DNA of 41,298 nucleotides from Alphaproteobacteria bacterium (GTDB lineage: Bacteria; Pseudomonadota; Alphaproteobacteria; CACIAM-22H2). Location of the stretch: positions 1 through 41,298 of the forward strand of contig JAEULA010000002.1 in NCBI GenBank assembly GCA_016793165.1, written 5' to 3'. The notes under the pieces are model-generated. The model ran no database searches. It saw only the letters and a program-made list of their open reading frames with translations, and was not told where the DNA came from. Both the position numbers and the translations under genes were made by a program. Each line of letters starts with the position of its first letter. Position 1 is the stretch's first letter. Positions 35,936 through 41,298 of the stretch are shown piece after piece.

Positions 35936-36434
35936 AATAGCTGAGATGCCGGACGAAGGCGTCCGGGTCGTCGGGGCTCAGCACGATCACGCCGCGTTCC
36001 AGGCGCAGCACCACCAGGCGCTTGCGGTTGGTGAGATAGCCGCGAAAGCGACCGAAGCGCGCGCTCCAGTACCAGCCGGCGGTGCCCAGCCCGCCCGGAC
36101 GCGTGCGCACGTGCTCGGCATCCTCCATCGCCTCCGCATCGACCTCGGCCGACTTGAGGCCGTGCAGCGGCTCGCAGCTCGTCCACAGCAGATGGCGGAT
36201 GAACACCGCGTCGCGCGACACCACGAAGCCGCGGATCGCGCGCAGCAGGAAGGCCAGCGCGAAGACCAGCGGCAGGACGGCGATCGCGATGTCGGCGGGC
36301 AGCGGCAGGTTGAATGTGACGCGCGTCGTCACGAACAGGCCGACGGCGACGAACGGCGCCAGAAACATGGTGAGGACCATCCGCAGGGTCAGCGGCACCG
36401 ACCAGGATGCGCCATACTCCATTCCGGTGTTCAT
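35913..36434 (-). CDS. Membrane protein with bacterial PH-like domain
   Basis: The 173-residue protein has two membrane helices near its start (LRMVLTMFLAPFVAVGLFVT and IAIAVLPLVFALAFLLRAI). A soluble beta-rich part follows, with a conserved Gly/aromatic strip (GGLGTAGWYWSARFGRFRGY) and VIVLSPDDPDAFVRHL. This order (helices, substrate-like loop, G..G..G.F..Y, then LSP-DP-F) fits the small bPH (PF10882-like) proteins. Their function is largely unknown. The ATG at 36434 has GAGGT about 13 nt upstream. It overlaps the lyase gene tail to tail, so their transcripts would be antisense to each other at the ends. Confidence 0.7.
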   Translation of the reverse strand: MNTGMEYGASWSVPLTLRMVLTMFLAPFVAVGLFVTTRVTFNLPLPADIAIAVLPLVFALAFLLRAIRGFVVSRDAVFIRHLLWTSCEPLHGLKSAEVDAEAMEDAEHVRTRPGGLGTAGWYWSARFGRFRGYLTNRKRLVVLRLERGVIVLSPDDPDAFVRHLSYFRGTGSG

Positions 36435-36695
36435 CGTTGGCGCGGGACCTCGTTCTTCGGACGGCGGGATTGTAGGCGGTCTCTTCCGCCGCTGTCCCGG
36501 ACGTGCGCGGCACCGATCGGCCGACGGCGCCGGTCACGCATTCCCCGGTGACTTCGCACGATCGGGCCGGGATCGCCAGCACGAGCCGATGCCCGCGCGC
36601 GTGCGTCGCAGCCGCTCGACCGTTCGTGCCCGTCGCCTCGGGCGGCGGAGTGCCGCTACCATCGGCGCGACCGTCACCAGCAGGGAACCGCTCCC

Positions 36696-37637
36696 ATGAC
36701 CCGGCTCATCACCGTCGGCGCCGCGCAGCTCGGCCCGATCCAACGCGCGGATTCGCGTGCCCGTGTCGTTGACCGAATGATCGACCTGATCCGTCAGGCA
36801 AAGGACCACGGCTGCGACCTCGTCGTCTTCCCCGAGCTTGCGCTGACGACCTTCTTCCCGCGCTGGTGGATGGAGAGTCAGGACGAGATCGACACCTTCT
36901 TCGAGCGCGAGCTGCCCGGCCCGGAGACGCGCCGGCTGTTCGAGGCGGCGAACGCGGCGGGGATCGGTTTCAAGCTCGGTTTCGCGGAGCTGACCCACGA
37001 CGGCAAGCGCGCGCGCCGGTTCAACACCGCAGTGCTGGTCGACAAGTCCGGCCGCCAGGTCGGCAAGTATCGCAAGATCCATCTGCCCGGCCACGCCGAG
37101 CACGAGCCCTGGCGCGCGTTCCAGCACCTGGAGAAGCGCTACTTCGAGGTCGGCGATCTCGGCTGGGGCGTGTGGAAGACGATGGGCGGCCACTTGGGCA
37201 TGGCGATCTGCAACGACCGCCGTTGGCCCGAGACCTACCGCGTCATGGGCCTGCAGGACGTCGAGATGATCATGATCGGCTACAACACGCCGCGGCATAA
37301 CCCGCCGGCGCCCGACCACGACCGGCTCAGCGAATTCCACAACCAGCTCGTCATGCAGGCCGGGGCCTACCAGAACGCGACCTGGGTCGTCGGTGTCGCC
37401 AAGTGCGGCGTCGAGGAAGGCTGCGAGATGATCGGCGCCTCGTGCATCGTGGCGCCCACGGGACAGGTCGTCGCACAGGCGATCACGCAGGACGACGAGC
37501 TCGTCGTCGCGCGCTGCGATCTCGATGCCGGCCTCAGCTACAAGAAGTCGACGTTCAACTTCGCCGTGCATCGCCAGCCGCAGGCCTATGGCATGATCGT
37601 CGAGCGCAAGGGTGCGGTGCCGCCTTCGGGCACCTGA
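36696..37637 (+). CDS. N-carbamoyl-D-amino-acid hydrolase (D-carbamoylase)
   Basis: The 313-residue nitrilase-superfamily enzyme has the full Glu-Lys-Cys set: Glu47 in VVFPELALTTFFPRW, Lys127 in GKYRKIHLPGH and Cys172 in GMAICNDRRWPET. The surrounding blocks (RAFQHLEKRYFEVGDLG, IGYNTPRHNPPAP, SFH/EFHNQLVMQAGAYQN, GASCIVAPTGQVVA, FAVHRQPQAYGMI) follow the Agrobacterium D-carbamoylase almost residue for residue. It converts N-carbamoyl-D-amino acids to D-amino acids, CO2 and ammonia in the cytoplasm. The ATG at 36696 follows AGCAGGGAACCGCTCCC. No hydantoinase is in the window. Two small exported proteins follow on the same strand (31 and 68 bp gaps), possibly co-transcribed. Confidence 0.93.
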   Translation: MTRLITVGAAQLGPIQRADSRARVVDRMIDLIRQAKDHGCDLVVFPELALTTFFPRWWMESQDEIDTFFERELPGPETRRLFEAANAAGIGFKLGFAELTHDGKRARRFNTAVLVDKSGRQVGKYRKIHLPGHAEHEPWRAFQHLEKRYFEVGDLGWGVWKTMGGHLGMAICNDRRWPETYRVMGLQDVEMIMIGYNTPRHNPPAPDHDRLSEFHNQLVMQAGAYQNATWVVGVAKCGVEEGCEMIGASCIVAPTGQVVAQAITQDDELVVARCDLDAGLSYKKSTFNFAVHRQPQAYGMIVERKGAVPPSGT

Positions 37638-37668
37638 TGAGCAACGCCGACTCGAACAGGGGGAGACG

Positions 37669-38034
37669 ATGATTCGAAACTCGGGCATTGCAGCATTGAT
37701 CGGCCTGGCGCTGGCGCCGCTCGTCGCGACGGCGCAGCAGCAGAACTGGAAGCCGGTGACGGTCGAGGAGATGAAGCGCGAGATCGTGGGCAGGACGATG
37801 GCCGCGACCTTCGCCAATCGCAGCGAGGCGACGTTCCTGCTCGGCACCGACGGCAAGGTCGCGGTTCGCGGCTCCGCTACGCTCGACGGCACTTGGCGGG
37901 CCTCCGACAAGGGCTACTGCACGACCTATCCCAATCGCGGCGAAGCGTGCTTCGAGATCATCCGCCTCGCGGACGGGACCATGGAGGTCTACACCGACAA
38001 GGGTCAGTTCCAGGCCAAGATGCGTCCCCAGTGA
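37669..38034 (+). CDS. Small exported protein of unknown function
   Basis: The 121-residue protein starts MIRNSGIAALIGLALAPLVA with a signal peptide cut near ATAQ. The mature part is beta-rich: TMAATFANRSEATFLLGTDG, then LDGTWRASDKGYCTTYPNRG and EACFEIIRLADGTMEVYTDK. The two cysteines (in GYCTTY and EACFEI) probably form a disulphide. The layout resembles small periplasmic proteins of the DUF995-like type, but I do not claim the family. The ATG at 37669 follows GGGGGAGACG. It is 31 bp after the carbamoylase gene. Confidence 0.75.
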   Translation: MIRNSGIAALIGLALAPLVATAQQQNWKPVTVEEMKREIVGRTMAATFANRSEATFLLGTDGKVAVRGSATLDGTWRASDKGYCTTYPNRGEACFEIIRLADGTMEVYTDKGQFQAKMRPQ

Positions 38035-38102
38035 CGGGCCCCCGGGCGCGCCGGCCGCCCGATTGCGCGGCGCCGCGACGCGCCGCCGCCAGGAGACCGA
38101 CG

Positions 38103-38594
38103 ATGATCCGACTTGCCGCCGCCGTCCTCTTCGCGACGACCCTGCTCGCCGCCGCGCCACCTTCCGTGGCGCAGACGCCGGTCGCGGCGAGCGCCGACCA
38201 CGCCGTGCTGCTTGCGCATCCCGATCCGCGCCTCGCCGCCAACAAGCGCCTCGTCTACGACTTCTGGCGCGAGGTCTTCGAGGCCGCGCACATGGACCTC
38301 GCCGAGAAGTACATGCTGGCGAGCTACATCCAGCACAACCCGAACGTCCCCGATGGCCGCGCCGCCTTCGTGAGCTTCTTCTCGAAGATCCGCCAGCCCA
38401 AGCCGATCGAGCCGCGCGTCGCCGCCCCGCTCGTCGCGATCCTCGCCGACGGCGACCTCGTCACCCTCGTCTTCGCCCGCGAACTCCCGGAGCCGAGCGA
38501 CGCCACGAAGAAGTACACGACCACCTGGTTCGACATGTTCCGCATCGAGAACGGCAAGATCGCCGAACACTGGGACCCGGCGGTGAAGCGTTGA
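38103..38594 (+). CDS. Exported SnoaL/NTF2-like protein
   Basis: The 163-residue protein starts MIRLAAAVLFATTLLAAAPP with a signal peptide cut near SVAQ. The mature part has the SnoaL-like (NTF2 fold) pattern: NKRLVYDFWREVFEAAHMDL, AEKYMLASYIQHNPNVPDGR, LVTLVFARELPEP and TTWFDMFRIENGKIAEHWD. Family members bind or isomerise small molecules; many are uncharacterised. The ATG at 38103 has AGGAGA 7 nt upstream. It ends 82 bp before the convergent hsdR gene, with a hairpin between. Confidence 0.85.
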   Translation: MIRLAAAVLFATTLLAAAPPSVAQTPVAASADHAVLLAHPDPRLAANKRLVYDFWREVFEAAHMDLAEKYMLASYIQHNPNVPDGRAAFVSFFSKIRQPKPIEPRVAAPLVAILADGDLVTLVFARELPEPSDATKKYTTTWFDMFRIENGKIAEHWDPAVKR

Positions 38595-38610
38595 GCGCTT
38601 CCCCCCCAGT

Positions 38611-38651
38611 CGCTTTGAAAGAGATTTTCGAAGCCTCGGACGCTTTGAAAG
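38611..38651. repeat. Direct repeat next to hsdR
   Basis: CGCTTTGAAAG occurs at 38611-38621 and again at 38641-38651, exactly 30 bp apart; the second copy runs into the left arm of the hairpin. It is AT-rich compared with the flanks. Confidence 0.6.
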
Positions 38652-38672
38652 GATTTCGCGGAATCCTTTCAA
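38645..38672. terminator. Strong hairpin between convergent genes (likely bidirectional terminator)
   Basis: TTGAAAGGATT (38645-38655) and AATCCTTTCAA (38662-38672) are perfect 11-bp arms with a 6-nt middle (TCGCGG) that adds a T-G pair. It lies between the SnoaL-like gene (+) and hsdR (-). The A/T-rich outer arms can supply U-runs in both directions. Confidence 0.65.
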
Positions 38673-38675
38673 TGC

Positions 38676-41298
38676 TCAGAACGCGGGCGATACGCGCTCG
38701 CCTTGCTGCCAAACATGGTCGTAGACTCGGTCCGATAGAAGCTCGATCTCGCTCTCGGTGAAGGGCGGCTGCGGCAAGGTCTGCCAGAGGGTGTCAAGGA
38801 TTGCGACCTTGACGTCGGCCTGGGTCGTAGCGTTGCGGGTCCAGGCGGGCATCGAAGCCAGCAGGGTCTGCAGCGATGCGAGAAGTGAACGGCTGGCCTG
38901 TTTGAGCCGCTCGCGCTCCGCCCGCGCCAGATCGTCCCGCTGAAGGAGATCGAACAGCGCCAGCTCCTCCTCCGTCAGCCCCTCGGCGACAGCCCGTCGT
39001 TCCTCCGCGTCGAGGCCGCGAACGAGATCGAGGAGGGCAGCGAAGGTCGCCTCGACCGTCACGCGGTCCTTCTCGCGATTGTAGTCGGCGACGATCTCCT
39101 GGTACTTGCGCTGGAAGTCCATGCGCAGCGGATTGCGCGCGAGCATCTGATGCATCTTCCGCTCGATGAGCTCGCGCAGGTCCTGGATCGCGGTGGCCTT
39201 GCGCGGCGCGGTCGCGAACTCGTCGCGAAGCTTCTGGAAGTCGATGCGGCTCAGGTCGACGGTCAGCCCTTCGGCATGGTCGTCGCCGGGTGCCTGCGCC
39301 CGGATCGCCTCGTTCACGATCCGATGCAGGGCCTTCAGCACGTCGGTGACGTCGGCCGTGTCGCGCCGCTCCGACAGCTTCTTGTAGATCGCCTCGACGT
39401 TGTCGTGCCGCTCGGCGAAGGCACGCGCGCTCGGCTCCATGAGCAACGCCTTGAACCGCACGAAGACCTGACGCGCGATCACCTCGAAGCGGCGCTTGGC
39501 CTCGTCCGAGGTGTACAGGGCCTCGACCGCGTCGCGCAGCGCCTCGATGCGCGCGAAGCCCGCCGCGCCGAGCAGCCGCTTCGGCTCCATGCCGAGACCT
39601 CGAAGGTGGGTCTCCGCGGCATCGAGCGCCTCGACCAGCGCCGCCACCAGAACCTCGATCGGCGCCACGATGTCGCCGGTGCCGGTCCCGTCGTCATCGC
39701 CCAGCGAGTACTGAGCCAGCGCTTGTCGCAGGCTCCGCAGCATCCCGTTGTAGTCGACGATCACGCCGCAATCCTTGCCGGGATAGACGCGGTTGGCGCG
39801 CGCGATCGCCTGCATCAGCGTGTGCGCCTTCATCGGCTTGTCGATGTAGAGCGTGGCGAGGCATTCCACGTCGAAGCCCGTGAGCCACATCGCGCAGACC
39901 ACGGCGATGCGGAAGGGGTGGCGCGGATTCTTGAAGGCGTCGTCCATCGCGACGCGCCGGCCATCGGCCAGTTCAAAACCCGTCTTCATCCGCACCCGGT
40001 GCGGGATGATGTCGAACTGCCACTTCGAAAAGTCGCGAATCTCGTTCTGACCTTCGCTGATCACGAGCCCGATGATCGTCTCGTCCATCCACGCGATCTG
40101 GCGGCGCAGCGCCTCGATGCTCGCAGTGGCGCGTTCGCGGCGATCCGCATCGGCGATCCCCGGCAGCTCCGCCTCGCACCGCGCGAGGAGCTCGCGCAAC
40201 GCGTCGAGCTTCGCCTGCCAGCGCGGCTCGATCCGCTGCAGCATCCGCGCACAGGTGATCTTGTCGATGCAGACCAGCATCGACTTGCCCGTCTCCCAGC
40301 GCGTGGCGCAGTGCTCGACGAAATCGTCGGCCAGCTTGTCCAGGCGATCATCCGCCGTGATCACCTCGTAGTCCTTGCCGAGGAGCTTCTCGAGCAGCGC
40401 CTGCTGGTCGGAGTCGAGGTCCGCCGCCTCGATCGCCTCAGCGATGCGGTCGTTCAGGTCGAGCCGGGCGATGCCCAGCTTCTCGCCTCGGTTCTCGTAG
40501 ACCAGCCGCACGGTCGACCCGTCGGCGACCGCGCGATCGAAGGCGTAGCGCGAGACGTAGTCGCCGAAGATCCGCTTGGTGAGATGATCGTTCTTCAGCA
40601 GCGGCGTGCCGGTGAAGCCGATGAACGAGGCGTTGGGCAGTGCCAGGCGCATGTTGCGGGCGAACTTGCCCGCCTGGGTGCGATGCGCCTCGTCGGACAG
40701 GGCGATGATGTCGTCGCGCAGGCTGTACGGCTCGACGATGGTCTGGTTGAACTTGTGGATCAGGGTGAAGACGTAGCGATGGTTCTCGCCGAGGAGCGTG
40801 CGCAGCGCCTCGCCCGAGCTGGCGCGCGCCGCGTTCTGCCCGATCACGCCGCAGCCGACGAAGGTGCGGAAGATTTGGTCGTCGAGATCGTCGCGGTCGG
40901 TCATCACCACGAAGGTGAAATTCCCCGGCACGACGCGCCGCACCTTCTCGGCGAAGAACGCCATCGAATAGGACTTGCCGCTGCCTTGCGTGTGCCAGAA
41001 CACGCCCAGCCGTCCGAGATCGGGATGCGCGCGCTCGACCAGCGGCAGGTCCATCTCGCCATCGGCGCCGGGCGAGGCGAGATACTTGCCGGCATCCTCC
41101 GCCGCGATCCGATAGCTGCGGGTCACGAGACGCTCGCCGACCGGGTAGCGGCGCTTGAGCTCCTCCTGCTTTGCGACCGAGGCGACCGCGCGGTTGACGC
41201 CGAGCACCTGATGGTTGCGCGCCACGACCTTGCGCACGCCGCCCGCCCGGCTCTCGTCGAACAGCACGAAGTTCTGCACGAGGTCGAGCAGCCGCTCC
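38676..41298 (-). CDS. hsdR: Type I restriction endonuclease subunit R, 5' truncated by the window end
   Basis: The frame stays open to the last base; 873 residues of the C-terminal part are visible. It has the SF2 helicase/translocase motifs: Walker A HTQGSGKS, motif Ia TFVVMTDRDDLDDQ, motif II LSDEAHRTQ, motif III FIGFTGTPL, a VVCAMWLTGFDVECLATLYI segment and QAIARANRVYPGK (motif VI). A long helical C-terminal region follows. HsdR cleaves foreign DNA after ATP-driven translocation, together with HsdM and HsdS. The N-terminal nuclease domain and probably hsdM/hsdS are outside the window. The apparent start at 41279 is a Val codon within LLDLVQNFVLFDE, an internal conserved segment, so it is not used as a start. 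The gene ends just past the hairpin at 38645-38672. Confidence 0.95.
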   Translation of the reverse strand, partial: ERLLDLVQNFVLFDESRAGGVRKVVARNHQVLGVNRAVASVAKQEELKRRYPVGERLVTRSYRIAAEDAGKYLASPGADGEMDLPLVERAHPDLGRLGVFWHTQGSGKSYSMAFFAEKVRRVVPGNFTFVVMTDRDDLDDQIFRTFVGCGVIGQNAARASSGEALRTLLGENHRYVFTLIHKFNQTIVEPYSLRDDIIALSDEAHRTQAGKFARNMRLALPNASFIGFTGTPLLKNDHLTKRIFGDYVSRYAFDRAVADGSTVRLVYENRGEKLGIARLDLNDRIAEAIEAADLDSDQQALLEKLLGKDYEVITADDRLDKLADDFVEHCATRWETGKSMLVCIDKITCARMLQRIEPRWQAKLDALRELLARCEAELPGIADADRRERATASIEALRRQIAWMDETIIGLVISEGQNEIRDFSKWQFDIIPHRVRMKTGFELADGRRVAMDDAFKNPRHPFRIAVVCAMWLTGFDVECLATLYIDKPMKAHTLMQAIARANRVYPGKDCGVIVDYNGMLRSLRQALAQYSLGDDDGTGTGDIVAPIEVLVAALVEALDAAETHLRGLGMEPKRLLGAAGFARIEALRDAVEALYTSDEAKRRFEVIARQVFVRFKALLMEPSARAFAERHDNVEAIYKKLSERRDTADVTDVLKALHRIVNEAIRAQAPGDDHAEGLTVDLSRIDFQKLRDEFATAPRKATAIQDLRELIERKMHQMLARNPLRMDFQRKYQEIVADYNREKDRVTVEATFAALLDLVRGLDAEERRAVAEGLTEEELALFDLLQRDDLARAERERLKQASRSLLASLQTLLASMPAWTRNATTQADVKVAILDTLWQTLPQPPFTESEIELLSDRVYDHVWQQGERVSPAF

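Noticed and set aside
41277..41279. GTG as the hsdR start codon
   Set aside because: The residues before it (LLDL) continue the conserved HsdR segment, and the frame is open to the window edge, so the gene is simply truncated.

Overview
The window is very GC-rich, densely coded DNA. The host is probably a soil or environmental alphaproteobacterium of the Hyphomicrobiales/Rhodospirillales type. This rests on a Bradyrhizobium-like HU protein, a class III cyclase fused to TolB-like and TPR modules, an orphan substrate-binding protein of the family expanded in such genomes, many GTGA/ATGA overlaps and strong GC bias. It is a family-level inference. No rRNA, tRNA, insertion sequence, integrase or CRISPR array was seen.

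Layout. 0-3.7 kb: the 3' part of a two-partner-secretion TpsB transporter, a sodium-coupled amino-acid-type symporter, and an HU gene whose terminator merges into a degenerate 16-bp repeat array. 3.9-6.4 kb: an orphan membrane histidine kinase and an exported Gly/Ser-repeat protein. 6.5-11 kb: an inositol monophosphatase-family enzyme, FtsH, and a pair of lipoproteins, one MalM-like. 11.2-25.8 kb: a block for peptide or amide nitrogen. It holds an AtzE/AtzG-like split amidase divergent from an Asp/Glu/hydantoin-racemase homologue; a cytosolic M14 carboxypeptidase divergent from a C-S-lyase/NylB-like hydrolase/dienelactone-hydrolase-like operon; and a complete five-gene Dpp/Opp transporter divergent from a C69 (secernin-type) dipeptidase coupled to a GNAT acetyltransferase.

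26-34.7 kb: a cyclase-TolB-TPR protein, a cupin, a roughly 0.9-kb gene-poor stretch followed by two tiny coupled membrane-protein ORFs, a PEP-CTERM protein, a DUF1772-like membrane protein, an SDR oxidoreductase, an orphan ABC substrate-binding protein and a secreted protein of unknown function. 34.8-38.6 kb: diaminopropionate ammonia-lyase, a PH-like membrane protein, a very clear N-carbamoyl-D-amino-acid hydrolase with all catalytic residues, and two small exported proteins. 38.7 kb to the end: the 3' part of a type I restriction subunit (hsdR), separated from the preceding genes by a direct repeat and a strong hairpin.

The unifying theme is salvage of peptides and unusual (D-, carbamoyl-, diamino-) amino acids: import (Dpp/Opp), hydrolysis (C69, M14, NylB-like, AtzEG-like, carbamoylase), and PLP-dependent breakdown (C-S lyase, diaminopropionate lyase) releasing ammonia and keto acids. 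The least explained elements are the 16-bp array beside HU, the coupled small membrane proteins, the Gly/Ser-repeat protein, and the amidase/racemase module with a perfect palindrome in its shared promoter region.
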